DNA of 64,000 nt from Phyllobacterium sp. OV277 (GTDB lineage: Bacteria; Pseudomonadota; Alphaproteobacteria; Rhizobiales; Rhizobiaceae), in assembly GCF_900104355.1 (NCBI RefSeq), contig NZ_FNIY01000004.1, positions 124,001 through 188,000 of the forward strand, in the 5' to 3' direction. Both the position numbers and the translations under genes were made by a program. Of the stretch, positions 52,022 through 60,991 are shown piece after piece. The notes beneath the pieces are model-generated. The model made no database searches, was not told where the DNA came from, and worked only from the letters and a program-made list of their open reading frames with translations. How positions within the stretch are numbered: position 1 is the first letter of the stretch; the number at the start of each line of letters is the position of its first letter.

Positions 52022-52425
52022 GTTCGTTCGCCCCTTATACAAGACCAGCGTGATCAACTGAAAGAAAACTTACTGCAACCCATCGCAGTGATACATGATC
52101 GACTGAGGTCAATCAACCAGAAGTATCGTTTAATGTCTTGATATGGATAACTAAATTTTTAATATTCTACGTATAAATATTCAAGTTCGCAATTTGAAAA
52201 TTTGTATTTATTTCTGTAAAAATTTTTATTGGAAATATTAACAGTTATACTCATAAAATATTTTCGATTTATGTCAGAAATCAATTTTAACATAGAACTA
52301 TCTGAGCCGTTAGTATGTTAAATACTTGTATTTATATAATTTTATAATTAATTACTTCAATCTCGCAATTAATTATAAGATCGCAATTCCATCCTCCTCT
52401 CGTAGAAGCTATGGAGCACGGCTCG
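52022..52425. other. AT-rich intergenic region upstream of the FkbM gene
   Basis: 404 bp, much richer in A+T than the rest of the window, especially 52130-52380. No ORF with a credible start is present; short frames only. It likely carries the promoter of the methyltransferase gene. I see no inverted terminal repeats or target duplications. Confidence 0.5.
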
Positions 52426-53361
52426 CTATCCGCAGATTGCACTCCCGGCCGCGCGTTCAAAAAGTTTATGCAACCATTGCATCTCAGACTGAGCAGCAAG
52501 AGGAGCCAAAGCCAACATGTTGCAGATGATAGGCTCGATTTTTAAGGGCAGATCAAAAATCATCAATGAGCCGGCCCCGGCGATTTGAACCGCCAAACGT
52601 TCAGGTAGGACTCCGATAAGGTCGGTGTTTTGCACGATCAATGGCATGGTGAGGAAATTCGGCACGGTAATCGCGATCCGCCGTTCCCGGCCAAGAAGCT
52701 TGAGCGTTTCATCGATGTCACCGCGAGCCTCGCCGCCCGGCGATATCAAGACCTGTGGCGTGTCGACAAAATCTTCGAGCGTCATGGCTCCATTGCGAAG
52801 ACGGGGATGATCTCGTCGCGCAACGCCTACAAACCGGTCTGAAAAGAGGACACGGCGTGTCACCCGCTCTGCCTTCAGCCCGTGAAGGCCGCCCAAAGCA
52901 CAATCCACCGTCCCGCGATCGAGCTCTTCCAGAACCCTTTCTGGATGGATATTGATACACCGCAAGTCCACCCCGGGTGCTTCCGTTCTCAAAGAGGCCA
53001 TAAGCGGCGCGACAAGCACAGCAATGGCATAGTCGTGAGTGGCGATACGAAATGTACGCTGCAGCTTGGCCGGATCAAACGCAGCAACGGGGTTTAAGAA
53101 ACCCCTGATCTGCGTGAGCGTCTCGCTTATTGATCGCGACAATTCCCTGGATCGCGGCGTTGGCTCGATGCCTCGAGGGTTACGGACGAAAAGCGGATCG
53201 TTGAACATACCCCGTAGACGACCCAGCGCATGACTGGTGGCAGATTGAGACAAGCAAAGCCGTTTGGCGGCCCGGCCGACATGCCGCTCTTCCATCAGAA
53301 CCTCAAAAACAACCAGCAGATTGAGATCGGCGCGCGATAAATCGATTTGATGCATGGACAT
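52426..53361 (-). CDS. LysR-family regulator (NodD/PcpR-like group), divergent from a flavin monooxygenase
   Basis: A 311-residue LysR protein: HTH at about 10-70 (DLNLLVVFEVLMEERHVGRAA, LCLSQSATSHALGRLR; FNDPLFVRNPRGIEPT) of the group that controls aromatic-degradation genes, then an effector domain. It is divergent from the monooxygenase at 53494 over 132 bp and probably activates it. The interval holds an ATATATCATTGGATCGATAAT-type AT-rich partial palindrome at about 53371-53390. Confidence 0.87.
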   Translation of the reverse strand: MSMHQIDLSRADLNLLVVFEVLMEERHVGRAAKRLCLSQSATSHALGRLRGMFNDPLFVRNPRGIEPTPRSRELSRSISETLTQIRGFLNPVAAFDPAKLQRTFRIATHDYAIAVLVAPLMASLRTEAPGVDLRCINIHPERVLEELDRGTVDCALGGLHGLKAERVTRRVLFSDRFVGVARRDHPRLRNGAMTLEDFVDTPQVLISPGGEARGDIDETLKLLGRERRIAITVPNFLTMPLIVQNTDLIGVLPERLAVQIAGAGSLMIFDLPLKIEPIICNMLALAPLAAQSEMQWLHKLFERAAGSAICG

Positions 53362-53493
53362 GATGAAGATATATCATTGGATCGATAATTACGAAAGAAC
53401 TACTGTGCAGCGATGAACATCAATCCCCGGCTCAACTTGAGATTTCAGGTACGTTCGATGACGTATCGGTGAAGCTGACTAAGGAATTTATCC

Positions 53494-55017
53494 ATGATCT
53501 ATGATGTCGTAATCGCTGGCGCTGGCCCCGTTGGCCTGTTTCTCGCCTGTGAGCTGCGCCTTGCAGACATCTCGGTATTGGTGCTGGAGCAAGCCGAAGA
53601 CCCGCAATCTCCCTTAAAGCGCCTTCCGTTCGGTATGCGCGGGCTTTCGCTGCCTACTATCGAAGCTTTCTACCGCCGCGGATTACTGGATAGCATCGCG
53701 TCGCCACATCGTGCGAAAGATGGCTCTAGCAGCAACTCCTCGGGTGCCGCACATTGGATGCAACAGCCGCGCCGTCCGGGAGGGCATTTTGCAGGTATCC
53801 AGTTCTACGCCGACAACATTGACACTTCGAAGTGGCAATACCGCCTGCCAAGTCCTGCTGGCACCAGCATGGCAGTCGAAATGGAGCATCTCGAATCCAC
53901 TCTGGCCGCCCGCGCAAGTGCGATGGGGGTGGAGATCAGACGTGGCTTCAGCGTCGAAGACTTCGAACAGTCGGATGACGACGTAACTATTCGTGCCGGA
54001 GTTGGGACTTTTCGCGGACGCTGGCTCGTCGGTTGTGACGGCGGCCGCAGCGCCGTGCGCAAGGCAGGTGACTTTGAATTCGTCGGCACTGATCCGGAAT
54101 TCACCGGCTATTCCGTTGAAGTCGAGATGGTCGATCCAGATAAGCTCAGCCTGGGCCGCCATTACACTCCGACGGGCATGTATACATACTCACGCCCCGG
54201 AACCATCGCGATGGTTGAGTTCGACGGGGGCGACTTCCATAGAGCCCGACCAATAACGCTTGAGCACGTACAGGCAGTATTGCGCCGTGTCTCCGGCGTC
54301 GACGTCACCTTGACGGCTCTAAAGCTTGCCACGACCTGGACCGATCGCGCGTATCAGGCGACCGATTACCGCAAAGGGCGGGTGCTCCTCGCCGGTGACG
54401 CAGCACATATCCATTCCCCCTTGGGCGGCCAAGGGCTCAACCTCGGGCTTGGTGACGCGATGAACCTCGGTTGGAAACTGGTTTCGACAATTCGTGGCGA
54501 TGCACCGACGGATCTGCTTGACACTTATTTCAGTGAACGGCATCCGGTGGGCGCGCAGGTTCTTGACTGGTCACGCGCCCAGGTCGCTCTCATGCGGCCA
54601 AGCCGGAGTACGCGCGCTCTCGAAGCCATCATTCGCGATCTCATCGACACACGCGACGGCGCGACCTACTTCGCCGAACGTGTGTGGGGTGTTTCTCTCC
54701 GCTACGATCTTGGCGGCAGCCATCCACTGGAGGGCCGCAGCGCTCCCGACTTCGAGTTGGCCGACGGAACGAAGCTCGGCGAGCTTCTCAGTGACGGAAA
54801 GGGCCTGCTGCTGGACTTTGATGCTGATACCTTACTTCGGGCGCTCGGGGGCCGCTGGGGCAACCGGATCACGTATGTCGCGAGTGACGTCAAAGACCGA
54901 ATGGGCCTGCGTGCAGTGCTCGTGCGCCCCGATGGTTTTGTCGCTTGGGCCAGCGACGGTCCTTCAAACTCCGAAGACCTTGTCCAAGCTGTATCGCGGT
55001 GGTTCGGTCAAGCCTGA
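53494..55017 (+). CDS. FAD-dependent monooxygenase (PheA/TfdB-type aromatic hydroxylase)
   Basis: A 507-residue flavoprotein monooxygenase. FAD site GAGPVGLFLACELRLADISVLVLEQ (GxGxxG) near the start, the DG-type motif in WLVGCDGGRSAVRKAG, and GDAAHIHSPLGGQGLNLGLGDAMNLGWKL (GD motif). A thioredoxin-fold C-terminal domain (about 395-505) is the usual dimerisation part of phenol-type hydroxylases. It uses NAD(P)H and O2 to hydroxylate an aromatic or polyketide-like compound. No ring-cleavage genes are adjacent, so detoxification or antibiotic modification is also possible. Its LysR neighbour suggests induction by the substrate. Confidence 0.87.
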   Translation: MIYDVVIAGAGPVGLFLACELRLADISVLVLEQAEDPQSPLKRLPFGMRGLSLPTIEAFYRRGLLDSIASPHRAKDGSSSNSSGAAHWMQQPRRPGGHFAGIQFYADNIDTSKWQYRLPSPAGTSMAVEMEHLESTLAARASAMGVEIRRGFSVEDFEQSDDDVTIRAGVGTFRGRWLVGCDGGRSAVRKAGDFEFVGTDPEFTGYSVEVEMVDPDKLSLGRHYTPTGMYTYSRPGTIAMVEFDGGDFHRARPITLEHVQAVLRRVSGVDVTLTALKLATTWTDRAYQATDYRKGRVLLAGDAAHIHSPLGGQGLNLGLGDAMNLGWKLVSTIRGDAPTDLLDTYFSERHPVGAQVLDWSRAQVALMRPSRSTRALEAIIRDLIDTRDGATYFAERVWGVSLRYDLGGSHPLEGRSAPDFELADGTKLGELLSDGKGLLLDFDADTLLRALGGRWGNRITYVASDVKDRMGLRAVLVRPDGFVAWASDGPSNSEDLVQAVSRWFGQA

Positions 55018-55038
55018 AGCAGAGCGATTGACAAAGAC

Positions 55039-55482
55039 TTATGAGCAATCGCCTTTGACAGGAACGAAGGCAAACACACGCACACTTGTTGTCTCGGCCG
55101 ACAGACCGACCCACGCATCCATATCGAGACGACCGCAAACCTGCACGGTGTTAATGACTTCGGCCCCCTTAAAGGCTGTCGCTGTAAAACCCACGGCGAT
55201 GGCCGTTCGCTCAAAGACATGGAGTTTTGCGACGCCAACGGCACCGCCAGCTGGCGCAAGGCCGATGGTAATCTCACCGGCACCTGTGGTATCGGGGCCG
55301 ATCCGCGATCGCCGCTGCGCGCCGAGCGATAAAATCGTATTTCCTGAGACGGTGAAGGTCTTTTGGAATCCGGACGAAACCTCCACATGGGGTTCCGCTG
55401 GCGCTGCGCGGGTTGAGACTGAGGTTCCGCTCAAGAAAAGACAGATTGCGATACCTGTTAATCGCATGGGTAAAGTTGACAT
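55039..55482 (-). CDS. Exported protein of unknown function
   Basis: A 147-residue protein with an N-terminal signal peptide (MSTLPMRLTGIAICLFLSGTSVSTRAAPA; cleavage likely after RAA). The mature part is beta-rich by pattern, with two Cys (in VQVCGRL and the C-terminal DCS) that could form a disulfide. No family recognised. ATG at 55482 has AAAGG upstream; a longer frame upstream lacks an SD. It is convergent with the monooxygenase (21 bp) and 91 bp from the next small exported protein on the same strand. Confidence 0.55.
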   Translation of the reverse strand: MSTLPMRLTGIAICLFLSGTSVSTRAAPAEPHVEVSSGFQKTFTVSGNTILSLGAQRRSRIGPDTTGAGEITIGLAPAGGAVGVAKLHVFERTAIAVGFTATAFKGAEVINTVQVCGRLDMDAWVGLSAETTSVRVFAFVPVKGDCS

Positions 55483-55573
55483 GAGAAACCTTTGAAATCG
55501 AGGACGGGAAATGGCCTTCGTCAGTTTTGATCCGGGTCGGCACAGTCGAGTATAAATGCCTATTTGATGGCTT

Positions 55574-55909
55574 CTACTCCCCAAGCTTGGTCCTGAGTTC
55601 CATCTCCAAATCTATGATCGCATCCGACAAGGGTTGACTGGGCATCGCTTTACATTTGTTTTCGACCGCCCTGAAATATTGATCTTGTTGGCCTTCCTTC
55701 AAGGCGTCCGGCCCAGGCAAGGTCTCATTGAACCCACTCAAAAAGCCAGCGATCCAATTACGATAATCTTGACCCGTAGCATGGTGCTTGCGGAGGTTTT
55801 TCAGGAAAGTCTCACACGTCACAGCGCCCGGCCCGAACTGGGTTTTGGCTCCGGTCGGGGAAATCCAGACCAGTGGAAGACCGATTGCCATGATGATTAT
55901 CAAGCGCAT
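55574..55909 (-). CDS. Small exported protein of unknown function (Rap1a/HdeA-like pattern)
   Basis: A 111-residue protein with a signal peptide (MRLIIIMAIGLPLVWISPTGAK) and mature C32 and C86, probably disulfide-linked. TCETFLKNL, then WIAGFLSGFNETLPG, recalls small periplasmic proteins with a C...F...W..G(F/Y)xxGxN pattern such as Rap1a-type immunity or HdeA-like proteins; this is weak. ATG at 55909 has no good SD, and a start at 55978 gives a longer N-terminus. Next to another exported unknown. Confidence 0.5.
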   Translation of the reverse strand: MRLIIIMAIGLPLVWISPTGAKTQFGPGAVTCETFLKNLRKHHATGQDYRNWIAGFLSGFNETLPGPDALKEGQQDQYFRAVENKCKAMPSQPLSDAIIDLEMELRTKLGE

Positions 55910-56153
55910 TCGTTCGGCTTTATCGCAAGCAAGGATCGAAGCTGTAGACAGTGACATCGGTTCCCCGGTAGGTGCCAAACTGTTTCACCAGAAACGGACT
56001 GAGATTATAACAAAGCTTTTGCAAGCTCGTGGACAATGCTTAAAGGAACTCAAAAATCTGTTCTGCTGGCATTTGCCGGTAATTGGACCATTGTCTTAGT
56101 CATGCCTCCAAATTTCCGGCCGCGTTTGACCCTGACACCGCAGTTGCCCGCTG

Positions 56154-57047
56154 TTAGAATTGTTTCGTGCGAGGCGCTGCAGCGAGCTTTCTGTAATCTG
56201 ACGGGGTTAACCCGCACTCTCTTTTGAAATGGCGGTTAAAGTTTGAAATGTTCTTGTAGCCGACATTAAAACAAATCGACGTAATCGGCTCTGCCTGCTC
56301 ATTGATCATATTGCAGGCCCGACTAATCCGGAGCTTATGGATATAGTCCACGAAGTTTTTGCCCGTGGTTTTCTTGAAGTAGCGGGAGAACGTGGAAGGT
56401 GTCATCCCCGCCATATCTGCGGCAACGGACATCCGCACATCATTGTAAAGGTTGCCAAGAATATAGGATGTCACGCGCTGCATAATTGCTGCGCTGTCAG
56501 CATCCAGATTGGGAGCGTAGTCACGACTTGAAAGAATGATCTTCTCATCGCTTTCGGCCATCAATGATATAAGCTCAAAGAATAAAGCAAGTCTCTGTAA
56601 CCCATGAACCTTGCCGATCCTGCGCATCAGGTCGATACCCTGTTCTTCGGCTGTCCCGTAAAATTGCAGACCCCGCAAAGCCTGATCAAGCAGAATACGG
56701 GGCGTTGCCATTTCTGGCATGATTTCGGCGGTGCGTGCGAAAATCTGCGGATCGAATTGCAGAACCATATCCCGGTCCTTGAGCACCTCATTTCCGAAAT
56801 TGGTGCTTACCCATTCGTGCGGCAAATTGGAGCCAACAAGGCACAGGTTTCCCGGCTGAAAATCACCGATATAATCACCGACAAAAGCTGTTCCACTTGA
56901 TTGAGTGATCAGGTGAATTTCGTATTCAGGATGATAGTTCCAGCATGCAAGCCGGTACGGATAGTCATGCGTAAACCACCGGAACGATTGGCCGGGATCA
57001 CAAAATATGTGTTCGAGTTCTGCGTTTTTTGCAACGCCGATCGCCAT
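56154..57047 (-). CDS. AraC-family regulator of the sugar/polyol ABC operon
   Basis: A 297-residue AraC protein. The N-terminal cupin-like domain (about 25-160; YRLACWNYHPEYEIHLITQSSGTAFVGDYIGDF) senses a sugar, and two HTH motifs lie at about 200-295 (MSVAADMAGMTPSTFSRYFKKTTGKNF; ISNFNRHFKRECGLTPSDYRK). It lies 13 bp after the ATPase gene as the last gene of the operon, so it is probably its regulator. ATG at 57047 was chosen; the GTG at 57053 is an alternative. Confidence 0.87.
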   Translation of the reverse strand: MAIGVAKNAELEHIFCDPGQSFRWFTHDYPYRLACWNYHPEYEIHLITQSSGTAFVGDYIGDFQPGNLCLVGSNLPHEWVSTNFGNEVLKDRDMVLQFDPQIFARTAEIMPEMATPRILLDQALRGLQFYGTAEEQGIDLMRRIGKVHGLQRLALFFELISLMAESDEKIILSSRDYAPNLDADSAAIMQRVTSYILGNLYNDVRMSVAADMAGMTPSTFSRYFKKTTGKNFVDYIHKLRISRACNMINEQAEPITSICFNVGYKNISNFNRHFKRECGLTPSDYRKLAAAPRTKQF

Positions 57048-57059
57048 TGTCACCTCGCG

Positions 57060-58160
57060 TCACGCCTGGAGTGCGTGGCGGATCAATGTCCGCTCCGTCT
57101 CCTTGTCGAAGATATGAATATGCTTTTCATCCACGGTCAACCGGCAGGGCTGCCCGAGCTGCGGACACGCGCCGGAATCAAGCAGTGCGCCCATTTCCAC
57201 CGTCCCCAGACTGAAGTTTATCAGGGCCTCATTGCCAAGATATTCAATCAGATCGACAGTTCCGGAAAGGATATTCGTATTGTCTGTTGAAGCGGCTGCC
57301 TCCAGATGAGCAGGTCGTATCCCAACAGTAACGGTCTTGCCGTCTTCAAGGGTATATCGCTTCCTGCTGACCTCCAGCTTTGTATCGCCATTGGACAATA
57401 TGTATTTCGAACCGCCTGATGATACGGTCATGTCGATGAAATTCATCGGAGGCGTACCAATGAAGCTGGCGACAAATTTGGTGAGGGGATTTTCGTAAAT
57501 CTCTCTCGGTGTACCCAATTGTTCAATACGTCCATCCTTCAACAGAACAATTCGGTCTGCCAGTGTCATGGCTTCCAACTGATCATGGGTAACGTAAACT
57601 GTAGTGGTCTTTAACGACTGATGCAGGCGCGCAATTTCGACACGCATATGATTGCGCAATTTTGCATCGAGATTGGAAAGTGGCTCATCAAAGAGAAAGA
57701 CCGCCGGCGTCTTGATCATGGCCCGGGCAATTGCAACGCGCTGCTGCTGTCCACCTGATAGAGCGGCGGGCTTGCGCTCCAGATAGGGATCAAGACCAAG
57801 CAGTGAAGCTACTTCCCGCACACGCCGCTCGATTTCGGGTTTTGAAACTTTCAGACGTTTGAGCCCAAAGGCGATGTTGCCGAAGACACTCATATGCGGA
57901 TAGAGCGCATAGTTCTGAAAGACCATGGCAATGTCACGATCACGCGGCGGCAGATCATTGACTACCTTGCCAGCAATAGTGAGCTCGCCATCCGAGATCT
58001 CCTCGAGGCCAGCCAGCATGCGCAATATCGTAGACTTGCCGCAACCGGATGGGCCGAGGAACACCACAAATTCATTCTCTTCAACGGAAAGATCGAATTT
58101 GTGTACAACCTGATGTGTACCATAGCGCTTGGTTATCTCATTGCAGACTATAGCGGCCAT
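57060..58160 (-). CDS. Sugar ABC transporter ATP-binding protein (UgpC/MsmX type)
   Basis: A 366-residue ATPase. Walker A GPSGCGKST (about 37-45), Q-loop in VFQNYALYPHM, signature [15 protein letters not shown], Walker B VFLFDEPLSNLDAKL and H-loop YVTHDQ. The C-terminal TOBE/regulatory domain runs from about 235. Such ATPases serve CUT1 sugar importers and may be shared among systems. The ATG overlaps the dehydrogenase stop (TGATG). Confidence 0.92.
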   Translation of the reverse strand: MAAIVCNEITKRYGTHQVVHKFDLSVEENEFVVFLGPSGCGKSTILRMLAGLEEISDGELTIAGKVVNDLPPRDRDIAMVFQNYALYPHMSVFGNIAFGLKRLKVSKPEIERRVREVASLLGLDPYLERKPAALSGGQQQRVAIARAMIKTPAVFLFDEPLSNLDAKLRNHMRVEIARLHQSLKTTTVYVTHDQLEAMTLADRIVLLKDGRIEQLGTPREIYENPLTKFVASFIGTPPMNFIDMTVSSGGSKYILSNGDTKLEVSRKRYTLEDGKTVTVGIRPAHLEAAASTDNTNILSGTVDLIEYLGNEALINFSLGTVEMGALLDSGACPQLGQPCRLTVDEKHIHIFDKETERTLIRHALQA

Positions 58161-59206
58161 CAGTATGTATCCTCTCCCAAATGTATCTGTAACTTGACGT
58201 CAGCAGGTCGGCCTTCCGCGGCACGTTCAAAAGCTGCAATGCTGTCCTTGAAAGCGTAGGTGCCCGCGATAAGCGGCTTCAGATCAACCTTGCCGGAGGC
58301 GATGAGGGCGAGCGCCCGGTCGTAGACATTCGCGTAACGGAACACAGTTTCCATGCGCACTTCCTTGGATTGTGCTGCGACAAGATCGAGGCTGACCGGT
58401 TCAACCGGCATACCGACGAAAACAGTGGTGCCGCCCGGCCGCACAAAATCAAAGATGCCTTTAAATGCACTTGGATGACCGCTCGCTTCGAACACAATAT
58501 CCACACCCCAATTGTCAGTCTCTTTTCTGACAAGAGCAGAAAGGTTGTCGTGGCGGCTGTTCACGGCAATGATTCCATCGTAGCGGGCTGCAATGGCCAG
58601 CTTTGGGTCCTGAATATCCGATATGATGACGCGGCTGCAGCCACCCGCAAGCGCCGCAAGAGCAACCATGATGCCGATTGGACCCGCACCGATGACGAGT
58701 GCAGTATCGCCGGGTGTCACGCGCGCCTTTGTGACTGCCTGCATACCGACAGCAAATGGCTCGATCATTGCGCCTTCAGCAAATGAAACATTCTCAGGTA
58801 ATCGAAATGTCAGATTAGCGGGATGAATAACAAATGGTGTGAGGCAGCCATGCACCGGCGGTGTCGCCCAAAATACCACATCGGGATCAAGGTTATAAAG
58901 TCCAAGCCGGGTCGCCCGGGATTTGTCATTTGCAATGCCGGGTTCCATGCAGACCCGGTCACCCTTGCGTAAGCTTCGAACGTTGGGACCAACCTCGATG
59001 ACAGTCCCCGACGCTTCGTGCCCCAGGACCATCGGCTTGTCGACAATATAAGGTCCAATGCGGCCATGGGTATAATAATGCACATCGCTGCCACAGATAC
59101 CGACGGTATCAATAGCAATTTTGACGTCATCGGGACCAAGATCGAGTGGAAGATCCATGTCACGCAACGACAGGTGGCGGGTTTTCTCCAGAACAAGAGC
59201 CTGCAT
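58160..59206 (-). CDS. Zinc-dependent polyol/alcohol dehydrogenase (sorbitol/xylitol dehydrogenase-like)
   Basis: A 348-residue MDR enzyme. The catalytic zinc site is C-G-S-D in [16 protein letters not shown] with [12 protein letters not shown]; the Rossmann motif is [17 protein letters not shown]. The structural-zinc Cys cluster of classical ADHs appears reduced. The closest family is xylitol/L-iditol dehydrogenase, oxidising polyols to ketoses with NAD. Sitting inside an ABC sugar operon, it suggests that the imported substrate is a polyol such as xylitol, sorbitol or arabitol (inference). It is 6 bp after the MalG-type permease gene. Confidence 0.9.
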   Translation of the reverse strand: MQALVLEKTRHLSLRDMDLPLDLGPDDVKIAIDTVGICGSDVHYYTHGRIGPYIVDKPMVLGHEASGTVIEVGPNVRSLRKGDRVCMEPGIANDKSRATRLGLYNLDPDVVFWATPPVHGCLTPFVIHPANLTFRLPENVSFAEGAMIEPFAVGMQAVTKARVTPGDTALVIGAGPIGIMVALAALAGGCSRVIISDIQDPKLAIAARYDGIIAVNSRHDNLSALVRKETDNWGVDIVFEASGHPSAFKGIFDFVRPGGTTVFVGMPVEPVSLDLVAAQSKEVRMETVFRYANVYDRALALIASGKVDLKPLIAGTYAFKDSIAAFERAAEGRPADVKLQIHLGEDTY

Positions 59207-59212
59207 GCTCCA

Positions 59213-60028
59213 TTAGTCCTTTTTCTTGAGTGCTGAATTGATGAAACCGCTCATGACACCAACAAAGATCAAAGGCGGCAGGGAAAGAACGATGACCGAG
59301 GCATTGAGGATGCCCCACGGAACATTGCGTCCGAGAAGGGTAAACTCCGAGGCGATGATGGGCAGCGTCTTGGCGTCAGATGTGGTCAGCATCAGTGCAA
59401 TGAGGAACTCATTCCAGACAAGAATGAAACTGAAGATGACGGCACCGATCAGTGATTTCGCAGCCACCGGCAGAGCAACCTTAAAGAACACCGCATAGGG
59501 ACCATAACCATCAACAATTGCTGCCTCCTCGATTTCTCGGGGCACGCGACTGAAAGCCGGAATTGCCAACCAGATGATCGTTGACATGGTCAACAGCGTG
59601 TAGGTGATAACGAGGGCCGTGCGGGTATCGTACAGGCCAAGATCCAGCCAGATGGCAATCAATGGAATTGCCACAGCAACCGGTGGGAGGAAACGCAGCG
59701 ATAGGACGAAGAACTGGATATCGTCGGAAAAGCGGTTCGGATAACGCGCGACGGCATAGGCAGCGGGGATTCCAAGAACGGCACCGATCAATACGGACAG
59801 GCCGGCAATGATGATTGAATTGAACAATCCGTGCTGCACATTATCGCGTCCGAGCACGTAGATGTAATTATCAAGCGTCGGCGTAAAGATGAATTTCGGT
59901 GTTGTCGAAACGATGTCGACCAACTGCTTGAACGAATTCAGAAACACCCAGAAGATCGGAAAAATCGCTACCAAGACGAGTGCTGTAAGCACAATTTTTG
60001 AGGCGACGGATTTTGATTTTACTGCCAT
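59213..60028 (-). CDS. Sugar ABC transporter permease (MalG type)
   Basis: A 271-residue permease with about six helices and the EAA loop EEAAIVDGYGPYAVFFKVALPVA. The opening is MAVKSKSVASKIVLTALVLVAIFPIFWVFLNSFK. ATG at 60028 overlaps the end of the MalF-type gene by 10 bp; the GTG-started longer frame was not used. Confidence 0.88.
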   Translation of the reverse strand: MAVKSKSVASKIVLTALVLVAIFPIFWVFLNSFKQLVDIVSTTPKFIFTPTLDNYIYVLGRDNVQHGLFNSIIIAGLSVLIGAVLGIPAAYAVARYPNRFSDDIQFFVLSLRFLPPVAVAIPLIAIWLDLGLYDTRTALVITYTLLTMSTIIWLAIPAFSRVPREIEEAAIVDGYGPYAVFFKVALPVAAKSLIGAVIFSFILVWNEFLIALMLTTSDAKTLPIIASEFTLLGRNVPWGILNASVIVLSLPPLIFVGVMSGFINSALKKKD

Positions 60029-60888
60029 TTGCGTACCCACTTCCAAAGAACTGTGAAAGCGATGATAGTGGCAAACATCATCAGGACGGCCATACTGGAC
60101 GCATAAGAGATTTTGCCAGCTTCCACGAACCCTTGAGAAAACGCATACATATCAAGCGTTTCGGTCGCGATACCCGGACCACCACGGGTCATGACATAGA
60201 TCAGGTCGAAGGCGCGCAGAGATTCCACCATCTTGACAAAGACGAGACTTAGCAAAGGCGCGGCAAGCATGGGGATGCCGATATAGAAATGCACTTCCCA
60301 TGTCCTGGCATTATCGAGGCGCGCAGCTTCAAATGGCTGGGGCGGTAATGTCTCAAGCAGTTTCAGAATGATGACCGAGAAGAACAATCCCCACTGCCAG
60401 ACATCGACGATGGCGACTGATGCCAATGCCGTCGACGGCAGGGAAAGAAAATCAACAGGAGCACCGGTCAGCAATTTGATCGGATAGTTGATGAGACCAA
60501 AAAGCGGATTGAACATGAACTTCCACACAAAGGCCGCAGAGACGCGGGGCAACATCACGGGGATGATAAAGAGCACCGTGACCAGGTTTCGCATGCGGAG
60601 CGAGGCAGTCTCGTAGAGAAAGATTGCCAGAAGAATGGCGACCAGCATCGTTGCAGTTACAGTCACCACCTCCCAGATCAGCGAGATCCGGATCGCATTG
60701 AGAAAACGTCGGTCATTGAACAAATCTATAAAATTGGCAAACCAGACATAGCTACTGTTAGGGAAACTCAGCTCCCGGTTCTGCAGTGCAATATTGACGG
60801 CCGCAATGGTCGGGACAAACGCAAGGATCGCAAGAACCACGAGCGGTGGTATGAGAAAAAGCAGAGGTAGGCTTGTTTTCCTGTTCAT
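60019..60888 (-). CDS. Sugar ABC transporter permease (MalF type)
   Basis: A 289-residue permease with six helices. EAA loop: FEAARLDNARTWEVHFYIGIPMLAAPLLS. It pairs with the MalG-type permease. It is 103 bp after the binding-protein gene, with two hairpins in between. Confidence 0.88.
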   Translation of the reverse strand: MNRKTSLPLLFLIPPLVVLAILAFVPTIAAVNIALQNRELSFPNSSYVWFANFIDLFNDRRFLNAIRISLIWEVVTVTATMLVAILLAIFLYETASLRMRNLVTVLFIIPVMLPRVSAAFVWKFMFNPLFGLINYPIKLLTGAPVDFLSLPSTALASVAIVDVWQWGLFFSVIILKLLETLPPQPFEAARLDNARTWEVHFYIGIPMLAAPLLSLVFVKMVESLRAFDLIYVMTRGGPGIATETLDMYAFSQGFVEAGKISYASSMAVLMMFATIIAFTVLWKWVRKWQ

Positions 60889-60928
60889 TTCGGTAATCCG
60901 GCAAAATCATCAAAGATAAGTGAGGAAC

Positions 60929-60960
60929 GGGGCTTCACATGGGGAGCGTTGTGAAGCCCC
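60929..60960 (-). terminator. Hairpin between the binding-protein and permease genes (first)
   Basis: A perfect 11-bp stem GGGGCTTCACA / TGTGAAGCCCC with a 10-base loop, downstream of the SBP stop. Typical intra-operon structure that keeps the binding-protein transcript in excess. Confidence 0.65.
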
Positions 60961-60963
60961 GGA

Positions 60964-60987
60964 CAGCGACACGAAGGAATGTCGCTG
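60964..60987 (-). terminator. Hairpin between the binding-protein and permease genes (second)
   Basis: An 8-bp stem CAGCGACA / TGTCGCTG with an 8-base loop, directly next to the SBP stop and the first hairpin. The two in tandem form an attenuating or RNA-protecting block. Confidence 0.5.
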
Positions 60988-60991
60988 CGGA

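Noticed and set aside
52130-52380. Insertion-sequence remnant in the AT-rich gap
   Set aside because: No terminal inverted repeats, target duplication or transposase fragment visible.
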